Assembly (NCBI GenBank): GCA_964235485.1
Contig: CAXSAZ010000009.1
Coordinates: forward strand, 1 to 64,000
DNA length: 64,000 bases
Origin: CAHJXG01 sp964235485
GTDB lineage: Bacteria; Pseudomonadota; Alphaproteobacteria; Acetobacterales; Acetobacteraceae
Direction of reading: 5' to 3'
Part shown: positions 28,444 through 36,170 of the stretch, piece by piece
How positions within the stretch are numbered: position 1 is the first letter of the stretch
Layout: each line of letters opens with the position of its first letter
The notes under the pieces: generated by a model
Told to the model about the DNA's origin: nothing
The model's input: only the letters and a program-made list of their open reading frames with translations
The model's database searches: none
Position numbers and translations under genes: made by a program

Positions 28444-30021
28444 ATGCCAGATCCCGTGCTCGTCGCCGTCCTGCAAGCCCGGCTCGCCGCCATCGCCGAG
28501 GAGATGGGCGAGGCCATGCTGAGAACCTCGTACTCCCAAATCCTCAACTCGTCCCGGGACTTCTCGGTCGCGCTCACCGACGCGCGCTGCCGCCTCCTTG
28601 CCCAAGCCGACCACATCCCGATCCACGTGGGCGCCATGCCCTGGGCCGTGCGCGCCGTCTCGGCGGCCTTTCCGGAGCCGATGCCGGGCGACGTGTTCCT
28701 GCTCAACGACCCGTACCACGGCGGCAGCCACTTGCCCGACCTCACCGCCTTCGTGCCGGTCTTCGCGCAGGGGCGGCACCTGTTCTGGTCCGTCGTGCGC
28801 GGGCACCAAAGCGACATCGGCGGCTCCACCCATGGCGGCTACAACCCGGCGGCCACCGAGATCTGGCAGGAAGGGCTGCGGGTCCCGCCGATCCGCCTCA
28901 CCGAAGGCGGTGCAATGCGGGAGGACCTGGTGGCCATGCTCGCCGCCAACACCCGCAACGCCCGCGACTTCCGAGGCGACCTGGCCGCCATGGTGGGCGC
29001 CGCCCGCGGGGGCGCCGCGCGGCTGGCCGCGGTTGCGGAGGAGCACGGGGCGGACGCCCTGCTCGGCGTGGTGGACGCCATCCTCGACGCGAGCGAGCGC
29101 CATGCCCGCGCCGTTGTCGCCACCTGGGCCGAGGGCACCTACCACGGCGAGGCCGTTTTGGACGACGACGGCCACGGGCGGGAGGACATCCGCATCCGCG
29201 CCGCCGTCACGGTCCGCGACGGCCGCGTGGACGTGGACCTGTCCGACAGCGATCCGGAGGTCGCCGGCTTCTGCAACTCGTCCCATGCGAACAGTTGGTC
29301 GGCGGCCGCCATGGCGTTCGCCTTTCTGCTCGACCCGGACACGGCCCGCAACGACGGCGCCTTCCGCCCGCTGAGCGTCCACATGCGGGAAGGCACGGTG
29401 GTGTGGGCGCGGGAAGGCGCGGCGGTGACGCTCTGCACCAGCCATCCCAGCAACGAGATCGTGGAGGCCATCATCTCCGCCCTGGCGCCCGCGTGCCCGG
29501 AGCGGGCCATGGGTGGCTGGGGGCGCCGCTTCCGCTTGGCGGTCGCCGGGCAGGACCCGCGCAACGGCCGGCGCTTCATCTGGCACCTGTTCCACGCCCG
29601 GCCCGGCGGCGGCGCGTCCGCCGCCGGGGACGGCTGGGCCACCGCGGGCGAATGGCACTCCGTCGGCGGCATCAAGTTCGGCTCCACGGAGGTGATGGAA
29701 GCGCGCTTCCCCTTGGTGCTGGAACGCCACGAGTTCCGCGAAGGGTCCGGCGGCGCCGGCCGCCACCACGGCGGGGACGGCGCGGTGCTGGACTTGCGCA
29801 TGGAGGCCGACGCGGTGGCCAACACCGCGGGCGACGGCGTCCGGCACGGCGCCCGCGGCATGAACGGCGGCGCGGACGGCCTGCCGCACCGCTACGTGCT
29901 GGAAGCGCCGGGCGCGCCGCCCCGGACCCTGCGCACCAAGGAGGCGGGCGTGCCCGTGCCGCGCGGCAGCCGGTTCCGGCTGCTATCCGGCGGCGGCGGC
30001 GGCTGGGGCGCGCCGCCATGA
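28444..30021 (+). CDS. hyuB: Hydantoinase B/oxoprolinase family subunit, copy 1
   Basis: A 525-residue HyuB subunit. HyuA/HyuB enzymes hydrolyse cyclic amides (hydantoins, 5-oxoproline) with ATP; related complexes carboxylate ketones. Family signatures are AEEMGEAMLRTSYSQILNSS, DHIPIHVGAMP, LLNDPYHGGSHLPDLT and the C-terminal GGGGGWGAPP. The stop overlaps the hyuA start as ATGA, so both are made in equal amounts. A substrate-binding protein gene follows hyuA, suggesting the substrate is imported by a Liv-type transporter. The exact substrate is not predictable. Confidence 0.92.
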   Translation: MPDPVLVAVLQARLAAIAEEMGEAMLRTSYSQILNSSRDFSVALTDARCRLLAQADHIPIHVGAMPWAVRAVSAAFPEPMPGDVFLLNDPYHGGSHLPDLTAFVPVFAQGRHLFWSVVRGHQSDIGGSTHGGYNPAATEIWQEGLRVPPIRLTEGGAMREDLVAMLAANTRNARDFRGDLAAMVGAARGGAARLAAVAEEHGADALLGVVDAILDASERHARAVVATWAEGTYHGEAVLDDDGHGREDIRIRAAVTVRDGRVDVDLSDSDPEVAGFCNSSHANSWSAAAMAFAFLLDPDTARNDGAFRPLSVHMREGTVVWAREGAAVTLCTSHPSNEIVEAIISALAPACPERAMGGWGRRFRLAVAGQDPRNGRRFIWHLFHARPGGGASAAGDGWATAGEWHSVGGIKFGSTEVMEARFPLVLERHEFREGSGGAGRHHGGDGAVLDLRMEADAVANTAGDGVRHGARGMNGGADGLPHRYVLEAPGAPPRTLRTKEAGVPVPRGSRFRLLSGGGGGWGAPP

Positions 30022-32057
30022 CTGCCCCCCTGACCTACGCCATCGGCGTGGACGTGGGCGGCACCTTCACGGACGTGGTGGTGCGCGGCCCGGACGGGGC
30101 GGCGACGCTGGCCAAGGCGCCCACCACGCCGGAGGACCAATCGCTCGGCGTGCTGGACGGGCTGCGCCGGGCCGCGTCGGCGATGGGGCTGGCGCTGCCG
30201 GAGTTGCTCGCGCGGACGGGCCGCATGGTCCACGGCACCACGGTCGCCACCAACGCGCTGCTGGAAGGCAAGGGCGCCCCCGTCGCCATGCTCGTCACCG
30301 AGGGGCACCGCGACGTGCTGGACATGCGCGAAGGGCTGAAGCCCGAACGTTACAACCTGCGCATGGCCCCGCCCGCGCCGCTCGTGCCCCGCGCGCTCCG
30401 CTTGCCGGTGCGGGAGCGTATGCGCGCGGACGGCACGGTCGAAATCCCGCTCGACCCGGCCTCCCTCCATGCGGCGCTGGACGCGGTGGCGGCGTCCGGC
30501 GCGGCGGCGGTCGCGGTCTGCTTCCTGCACGCTTGGCGCAACCCGGCGCACGAGCGCGCGGCGGCGGAGGCGGCGCAGGCCCGCTTGCCCGGCGTTTTCG
30601 TCACCGCCTCCGCGGACGTGCTGCCGGAGATCAAGGAGTTCGAGCGCTGGGGCACCGCGGTCGCCAACGCCGTCGTCGGCCCACTCGTGCAAGCCTACCT
30701 CGCCCGGCTCGGCCGGCGGCTCGCGGAAGCCGGGCTGCCAAGGCCGCCGCTCATCATCCTCAGCCACGGCGGCGTCGCCACGGTCGAAGAAGCCGGGCGG
30801 CTTGCCGCCGGCACCGCCTTGTCCGGCCCGGCGGGCGGCGTGGCGGCGGCGGTGGCGCTGTCCCGCGCCGGGGCGGGCGAGGCGCTGGTGACGTTCGACA
30901 TGGGCGGCACCAGCACGGACATCGCCCTGGTGCGCGGTGGGGCGGCGGCAATGGCCGGGGGGCGCACCGTGGGCGCGGCGCGCATCGCCTTGCCCAGCCT
31001 GGACATCACGACGCTCGGCGCGGGCGGCGGCAGCATCGCGGCCCCGGGTCCGGGCGGGCTGCTGCGCGTGGGGCCGGACAGCGCCGGCGCGGTGCCCGGC
31101 CCGGCGTGCTACGGCCGCGGCGGGACGGAGGCCACCGTGACGGATGCCAACCTCCTGCTCGGCTTTCTCGCGGACTCGCTGGGAAACGGCTTCCGGCTGG
31201 ACCGCGGCGCGGCGGAAGCGGCGCTGGCGCGGCTGGGGTCCCGGCTCGGGCTGGACGCGGCGGGCGCCGCGGCGGGGGTGCACCGCCTGGTCAACGCCCG
31301 CATGGCGGACGGGGTGCGGCTGGCCACCGTGCGCCGGGGCGTGGACCCGCGCGGCTTCGCGCTGCTCGCCTTTGGGGGCGCGGCCGGGGTGCACGTGTGC
31401 GCCGTCGCGGCGGAGCTTGGCATCCGCCGGGTGCTGGTGCCGGTGCAGGCCAGCGTGCTGTCCGCCTGGGGGATGCTGGAAACCGACCTGACGGTTCACC
31501 TCGCGCGCAGCCTGCCCGGCCCGGTGGACCCCGCCGCGCTGGACGCCGCTTTTGCCGCCATGGAGGCGGAAGGACGCGCCCGCTTGTCCTGGCACGACGG
31601 CCCGGTCGCGGCGTCCCGCAGCGCCGACATGCGCTACGGCGAGCAGGTGTTCGAGATCCCGGTGTCCCTGGACGGGCTGGCCCTGGCCGCGCCGGACGCC
31701 CGGGCCGCCGCGGAAGCGCGGTTCCACCGCCGGCACGAGGAGCTGTTCACCTACGCCATGCCGGACCAGGATGTGGCGCTGGCGAACGCGCGCTTGGCGG
31801 TGACGGGCTGCCTGCCGCCCTTGCCTCGCCGCGCTGCCGGCGCGGCGTCGCCCGCCCGGCCTTCGGGCACGCGCCGGGCCTGGCTGGACGGCGCATGGGC
31901 CGACGCGCCGGTTTGGCCCCTGGACGCCTTGGCGGCCGACCAGGCGGTGGACGGCCCGGCGCTGCTCGACGCCCCCACGACCACCGTGCTGCTCCGCCCG
32001 GGCGACCGGGCGCGGCTGGATCCCCGCGGCTGGCTGGCGGTGGAACTGGCGGGCTGA
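30018..32057 (+). CDS. hyuA: Hydantoinase A/oxoprolinase family subunit, copy 1
   Basis: A 679-residue ATP-binding subunit partner of the preceding HyuB. It has the N-terminal ASKHA phosphate-binding motif IGVDVGGTFTDVVV, then VHGTTVATNALLEGKGA, FDMGGTSTDIALVRGG, TLGAGGGSIA and FGGAAGVHVCAVAAELGI, all standard for HyuA. The long open frame upstream was rejected because the ATG at 30018 overlaps the hyuB stop (ATGA) and begins exactly at the conserved domain. It is followed after 58 bases by a LivK-like binding protein. It differs clearly from the second HyuA at 47468-49513, so the two serve different substrates or arose from separate acquisitions. Confidence 0.92.
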   Translation: MTAPLTYAIGVDVGGTFTDVVVRGPDGAATLAKAPTTPEDQSLGVLDGLRRAASAMGLALPELLARTGRMVHGTTVATNALLEGKGAPVAMLVTEGHRDVLDMREGLKPERYNLRMAPPAPLVPRALRLPVRERMRADGTVEIPLDPASLHAALDAVAASGAAAVAVCFLHAWRNPAHERAAAEAAQARLPGVFVTASADVLPEIKEFERWGTAVANAVVGPLVQAYLARLGRRLAEAGLPRPPLIILSHGGVATVEEAGRLAAGTALSGPAGGVAAAVALSRAGAGEALVTFDMGGTSTDIALVRGGAAAMAGGRTVGAARIALPSLDITTLGAGGGSIAAPGPGGLLRVGPDSAGAVPGPACYGRGGTEATVTDANLLLGFLADSLGNGFRLDRGAAEAALARLGSRLGLDAAGAAAGVHRLVNARMADGVRLATVRRGVDPRGFALLAFGGAAGVHVCAVAAELGIRRVLVPVQASVLSAWGMLETDLTVHLARSLPGPVDPAALDAAFAAMEAEGRARLSWHDGPVAASRSADMRYGEQVFEIPVSLDGLALAAPDARAAAEARFHRRHEELFTYAMPDQDVALANARLAVTGCLPPLPRRAAGAASPARPSGTRRAWLDGAWADAPVWPLDALAADQAVDGPALLDAPTTTVLLRPGDRARLDPRGWLAVELAG

Positions 32058-32115
32058 GGTTGCGCAAGGGCGCGCGCTTCGGTTCAGTGGGACAGCATCA
32101 AACCTGGAAGCCGAC

Positions 32116-33321
32116 ATGCCCTTCATCAAACGCCGCGCCGTGCTCGGCGCTTCCCTTGCCGGCCTTTCCGCGCGCTGTGGGCTGGCGCAGGGCGCTCCGG
32201 TCCGCATCGGCGTGATCAACGACCAGTCTGGCCCTTATGCCGACCTGGCCGGACCCGGCAGCGCGCTCGCCGTCCGGATGGCCGTGGCGGACGCGGGGAC
32301 CGCTGGGCTGCAGCGCCGGGTGGAGGTGCTGACGGGCGACCACCAGAACAAGCCGGACGTGGGCGTCGCCCTGATCCGCGAATGGTTCGCAGCCGGCCGC
32401 GTGGACTGCGTGGTGGACGTGTCCAACAGCGCCATCTCGCTCGCCGCCCAGCCGCTGGCCGTGCAGTACGACCGGCTGATCCTGCACGTGTCCAGCACCA
32501 CCAGCGAGCTGGCCGGGCGTGGCTGCGGCGCGCGCGGGGTGCAATGGGCGCAGAACACCTTTGCCGACGCCAACGGCCTCGCGCGCGGGCTGCTGCGCGC
32601 CGGCAAGACGAGCTACTACTTCGTCACCGTGGACTACGCATTCGGCCACGCGGTGGAAACCGACATGGCGGCGGCCGTGCGCGCCGGCGGCGGCACGGTG
32701 GCGGGCGGGGTGCGCCACCCTTTGAACACTGGGGATTTCGCAAGCTTCCTCGCCGGCGCGCAGTCCAGCGGGGCGCAGGTGGTCGTGCTTGCCAACTCCG
32801 GGGCGGACTTCATCACCGCCGTCAAGCAGGCCGGGGAGTTCGGGGTCACCCAGCGGCAGGCCCTCGCCGCCCCCATCGTTTATCTCACGGACGTGCATGC
32901 GTTGGGGCTGGACGCGGCGCAGGGCCTGCAGTTCGTGCAGAGCTGGTACTGGGACATGGACGAGCCGTCCCGCGCCTGGGCGCGCCGCTTCTTCGCGGAG
33001 CGGCGGCGGATGCCGACCGATCTGCAGGCGGGCGCCTACTCGGCCGCCAGCCACTTCCTGCGCGCCGTGGCCGCGGTCGGCACTGCGGAGGCCGGGCCGG
33101 TGCTGGACGCCATGCGCGCCACGCCGGTTGAGGGCTTCTACGCGCCGGGCGGGCGCATCGCCGCGAACAACAAGCTCACCTTTGACCTGCTGCTCACCCA
33201 AGCGAAAACACCCGGCGAGAGCCGCTATCCGTGGGACTATCTGCAAATCCTGGCCCGCATCCCCAGCGAGGACGCGTTCCGCAACCCGGCCGAAAGCGGG
33301 TGCCCCCTCGTGCGGGGATGA
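32116..33321 (+). CDS. Liv-type ABC transporter substrate-binding protein
   Basis: A 401-residue periplasmic binding protein of the leucine/amide-binding family. A signal peptide with a twin-arginine-like start (KRRAVLGASLAGLSARCGLA) precedes the mature domain, which opens with VRIGVINDQSGPYADLAGPG, the family hallmark. Ser/Asn/Thr ligand-contact stretches (VVDVSNSAISLAAQ and HVSSTTSELAG) follow. It is downstream of the hyuB-hyuA pair with no permease or ATPase genes beside it, so it may share the Liv transporter encoded at 52-56 kb or an unlinked one. The ligand is probably the cyclic amide hydrolysed by HyuAB, by context only. Confidence 0.87.
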   Translation: MPFIKRRAVLGASLAGLSARCGLAQGAPVRIGVINDQSGPYADLAGPGSALAVRMAVADAGTAGLQRRVEVLTGDHQNKPDVGVALIREWFAAGRVDCVVDVSNSAISLAAQPLAVQYDRLILHVSSTTSELAGRGCGARGVQWAQNTFADANGLARGLLRAGKTSYYFVTVDYAFGHAVETDMAAAVRAGGGTVAGGVRHPLNTGDFASFLAGAQSSGAQVVVLANSGADFITAVKQAGEFGVTQRQALAAPIVYLTDVHALGLDAAQGLQFVQSWYWDMDEPSRAWARRFFAERRRMPTDLQAGAYSAASHFLRAVAAVGTAEAGPVLDAMRATPVEGFYAPGGRIAANNKLTFDLLLTQAKTPGESRYPWDYLQILARIPSEDAFRNPAESGCPLVRG

Positions 33322-33642
33322 TGGCGCGTTTCGTCGTCCCGTCACGCACGACAGCCACGGCGCAGTTGGCGGCCAAGCACGGCATGGCGGCGGCGTTCTC
33401 CGGCAATGGGGTCAGCCACAGGACCGACGCGCCCAAAAGGCACGCCCGGCCTACCCGCATGGGCTGGACAGGCCGAGGCTGACGCGCTCCGGAGCGTTTG
33501 GTGCTTCCGGCGCCGGCGGCGCGCCGCCGTCCACGGGGCAGGTTTCAACAAGGTTCTGCGGCCTGACGCTTCCATCCGGCGTTTACCATTTCGCAATCAA
33601 CATGTCTTATACCTGCGCTGGCTTGAGGAGGGATAAAGGACG
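33322..33642. other. Intergenic region without a recognised gene
   Basis: These 321 bases hold no convincing gene. A 12-base perfect palindrome (CGCTCCGGAGCG) lies near 33483, and GC-rich inverted stretches follow; they may end transcription from the hyu group. The last 35 bases carry the ribosome binding site of the EAL gene. Confidence 0.45.
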
Positions 33643-34419
33643 ATGATGGACATAGTGATGGAGCCGTCGCCAGCATCCAGCAGCCGATGCGGTGCCTGCA
33701 TCGACGGCATTGCGCCACCGTTCGAGTTCTCCATGGCGTTTCAGCCCGTGGTCGATCTCGTCGCCGGCCGGGTTTATGCCTATGAGGCCCTCGTCCGCGG
33801 TCCCGCCGGGGAGCCGGCTGGAACCGTGCTGGGCCAGGTGACCCCGGCCAATCGCTACGCCTTCGACCAGTCCTGCCGCGTCAAAGCCATCGCGCTGGCG
33901 AGCAAGCTGGGCTTGCAGCAGACCGGTGCCAGCCTTTCGATCAACTTCATCCCCGGCGCGATGTACCGCCCCGAGAACTGCGTCCGCGCGACCCTGGCCG
34001 CGGCGCGGCGCCACCGGTTCCCCGCCGACCGGCTGGTGTTCGAGCTGACCGAGAACGAGGAAGTCACCGACTACGCCCATCTCGAAAACATCTTCCGCGT
34101 TTACCACGCCCACAGCTTCCGCACCGCCATCGACGATTTCGGCGCCGGCTTTTCGGGCCTTGGCCTGCTCGCGCACTTCCCGGCCGACGTGGTGAAGATC
34201 GATATGTCCCTGGTGCGCGGCCTCGACACGGATGCCCGTCGCCATGCGGTCGTCAGCGGCATTGTCGGCATCTGCCGGACCTTATCGACCCAGGTGGTGG
34301 CGGAGGGGGTGGAAACCGCCGCCGAGCTTGCGGCGCTGCGGGCGCTCGGCGTCGGCCTGTTCCAAGGCTATCTGTTCGCGAAGCCCGGTTTCGAGGCGTT
34401 GCCGCCGGTCGCCTTCTAG
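33643..34419 (+). CDS. EAL-domain c-di-GMP phosphodiesterase
   Basis: A 258-residue stand-alone EAL domain, which cleaves c-di-GMP to pGpG. The metal and substrate residues appear complete: YEALVRG (E48), SINFIP (Asn), FELTENE (Glu), IDDFGAGFSG (Asp pair), VKIDMSLVRGL (Lys) and VAEGVE (Glu), followed by LFQGYLFAKP. No sensory domain is attached; the first 28 residues contain three cysteines and no known fold. AGGAGGGATAAAGGA lies upstream of the ATG-ATG start. It points towards the convergent pcl gene and lies 1.4 kb from the PYP gene, opposite in activity to the diguanylate cyclase at 36171, so both are likely parts of one c-di-GMP circuit. Confidence 0.92.
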   Translation: MMDIVMEPSPASSSRCGACIDGIAPPFEFSMAFQPVVDLVAGRVYAYEALVRGPAGEPAGTVLGQVTPANRYAFDQSCRVKAIALASKLGLQQTGASLSINFIPGAMYRPENCVRATLAAARRHRFPADRLVFELTENEEVTDYAHLENIFRVYHAHSFRTAIDDFGAGFSGLGLLAHFPADVVKIDMSLVRGLDTDARRHAVVSGIVGICRTLSTQVVAEGVETAAELAALRALGVGLFQGYLFAKPGFEALPPVAF

Positions 34420-34446
34420 GCCCGTCCTCCCCCGCCCACAGCAGCC

Positions 34447-35661
34447 TCAGCGGGCAGACCAGTCCGCCAGCTTGCCGAGTTCCGTGCGCGGCAGCGCCGG
34501 TCCGAAGCTGTAGGCGCCCGGACGCTCGGCGGGAGCAAGGGTCTCGACGGCAAAGCGGCGCAACCCCGCCAGCAGCGCATCAGGGTCCGCGGCGTCGGCA
34601 GACGGCACCACGAACGCCTTGAGCCGGCCGCCCTCCTCTGGGCGCATCGGCCGCACCGCCACGTCGGCCACGCCGGGGTGCCGCGCCAGGGCATCGCGCA
34701 CATCGTCCGGATTGACGTTGAAGCCCCCGACCTGCACCACCCCATCGCGCCGTCCGAGCAGGCGGAACCGGCCATCCTCGTCCCAATCCAACAGATCGGG
34801 CGGCTGGACGGGCGTTTGCTCCTGCAGCAGCCCGTCGCCATGGCGCTGCCAGCCCGGCAGCAGCGCGTAGGAGCTGGCGGGATCATCGCGCCAGCCGACG
34901 CCGGCGGTTTCCGAGGACCCGTAAACCTGCAGCAGCCTCGCCAACCCGGCGTGGCGCAATTCCCGCGCCGTGCCGTCCGGGCAGGGGGCGGAAGAGGTCA
35001 CGCCGACCACGTCCGCGGGCAAGGAACCGGCCAGCCCGCGCAGGGCCGCTTCCCAGAACGCCGGATGGCCGAGCACCAGGTCGCCGGGCTGCAGCAGCGC
35101 CGCCAACGCCGCCGGCGCGTGCGCCCGAAGCTCGACCACCGGCACGCCGCCCAGGTGCCGCGGCAGCAGCACGGAGTGGATGAAGCCGTAGATGTGGTGG
35201 GGCGGAACGGCTGACAGCACCCGGCGCCGGCCAGTCCCGACCAGGGACGCCACCGCCACCGCCTCCTTTTCAAGACGCGCCAGGGCGTGGTTCGCGCGTT
35301 TCGGCGCCTGGGTGCTGCCGGACGACCGGAACGTGATGTGCTGCGGCGGGCGCGGCACGGCGCCGGCCACGGCGTCGCACAGCGCACCGAAGGTCTGCGC
35401 CTCCATCATGCGGAGGCCGGCGCCGCCGTCCGGCACCAGTTCGGCGATGGCAGCCGACAGCGACAGCAGGTCGAGCGAGTCGATGGCGGCGGGTCCGAAC
35501 TCGTCAAGCCGGGTGGCGTCCGTCCAACGCCAAGGCGGCGGTCCGCCGGGCGTGCCGAGCCGCAGCCGCCGCAACTCGGCGTGCATCTGGTCGGCCAGCA
35601 CCCGCGACAAGGAATGGCGGTCCGCGCCCCACCACCATCCGATTGCATGGCTATCCGTCAC
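34447..35661 (-). CDS. pcl: 4-coumarate:CoA ligase of the PYP chromophore pathway
   Basis: A 404-residue AMP-forming ligase, shorter than ordinary acyl-CoA ligases and matching the small coumarate:CoA ligase group linked to photoactive yellow protein, which makes p-coumaroyl-CoA for attachment to PYP. Adenylation motifs are SSGSTQAPKR (113-122), PPHHIYGF, YGSSETAGVG (248-256), VQVGGFNVNPDD (309-320) and PRTELGK with the catalytic K397. Upstream of the core, residues 59-75 read AIDSLDLLSLSAAIAEL, resembling an acyl-carrier-type DSL helix. It is divergent from the pyp gene with 127 bases between, which strongly supports the assignment. No ammonia-lyase gene is in the window. Confidence 0.85.
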   Translation of the reverse strand: MTDSHAIGWWWGADRHSLSRVLADQMHAELRRLRLGTPGGPPPWRWTDATRLDEFGPAAIDSLDLLSLSAAIAELVPDGGAGLRMMEAQTFGALCDAVAGAVPRPPQHITFRSSGSTQAPKRANHALARLEKEAVAVASLVGTGRRRVLSAVPPHHIYGFIHSVLLPRHLGGVPVVELRAHAPAALAALLQPGDLVLGHPAFWEAALRGLAGSLPADVVGVTSSAPCPDGTARELRHAGLARLLQVYGSSETAGVGWRDDPASSYALLPGWQRHGDGLLQEQTPVQPPDLLDWDEDGRFRLLGRRDGVVQVGGFNVNPDDVRDALARHPGVADVAVRPMRPEEGGRLKAFVVPSADAADPDALLAGLRRFAVETLAPAERPGAYSFGPALPRTELGKLADWSAR

Positions 35662-35788
35662 GGCAAATCACCAAAAGGTTGCATTCTCATAGCCTGCTGC
35701 CCGTGTTGGTTCAACGGTTTCCATGCGGTGTTTGTGAAACTTTAACCAATCCAGACCAGAATGCGCGCAGTTGCCGACGGCTCTACCG
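35662..35788. promoter_or_regulatory. Divergent pcl-pyp promoter region
   Basis: A 127-base spacer between the divergent pcl and pyp starts that must carry both promoters. It is visibly richer in A and T than the flanking genes (for example GTTTGTGAAACTTTAACCAA around 35730). No sigma-70 pair with good spacing could be fixed by eye, and neither pyp start codon has a clear ribosome binding site. Confidence 0.5.
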
Positions 35789-36169
35789 ATGATCAAAGCA
35801 TGGGTATGCGACATGACGTTTGACGACGCCGCAATAACTGAAACGCTTGACACGTTGGATGGTGCAGCGCTGGACGAACTCGTGTTCGGCGCTGTAGGGC
35901 TGGACGGCGAGAACATCGTTGATCGTTACAACGCGCATGAAGTGCGTAACTCCGGCTTGTCCAAGGACCGCGTGGTGGGGCGTCACTTCTTTTTCGACGT
36001 CGCGCCCTGCATGAACAACTACCTGGTGGGCGACCGGCTGGAAGAGGAGGCGCTCGACATCACCATTCCCTACGTGCTCACGTTCCGCATGCGTCCGACG
36101 CCGGTGCGGCTCCGGCTGCTGCACGCGGCTGGGTCGGCGCGGCGTTGGGTGCTCATTGATCGTGGATAA
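35789..36169 (+). CDS. pyp: Photoactive yellow protein (blue-light receptor)
   Basis: A 126-residue stand-alone PYP, a PAS-fold blue-light receptor that binds p-coumaric acid through a Cys thioester. The core aligns with Halorhodospira halophila PYP: LVFGAVGLDGENIVDRYNAHE, then GRHFFFDVAPC. Numbering from this start plus an offset of five, Y47, E51 and C74 match Tyr42, Glu46 and the chromophore Cys69. Position 50 is Ser instead of Thr and position 52 is Leu instead of Arg. The loop after the Cys is four residues shorter, and the Met of RMRP corresponds to Met100. The ATG at 35813 (MTFDD) is an alternative start. The diguanylate cyclase gene begins one base after the stop. Confidence 0.88.
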   Translation: MIKAWVCDMTFDDAAITETLDTLDGAALDELVFGAVGLDGENIVDRYNAHEVRNSGLSKDRVVGRHFFFDVAPCMNNYLVGDRLEEEALDITIPYVLTFRMRPTPVRLRLLHAAGSARRWVLIDRG

Positions 36170-36170
36170 C

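Noticed and set aside
27517..32219. Long antisense open frames opposite the phosphatase and hyuB-hyuA genes
   Set aside because: They lie fully opposite well-supported genes and show low-complexity Arg/Gly/Ala translations without ribosome binding sites.
33406..33636. A 76-codon frame upstream of the EAL gene
   Set aside because: It has no recognisable domain or start signal; it overlaps the EAL leader and GC-rich palindromes.
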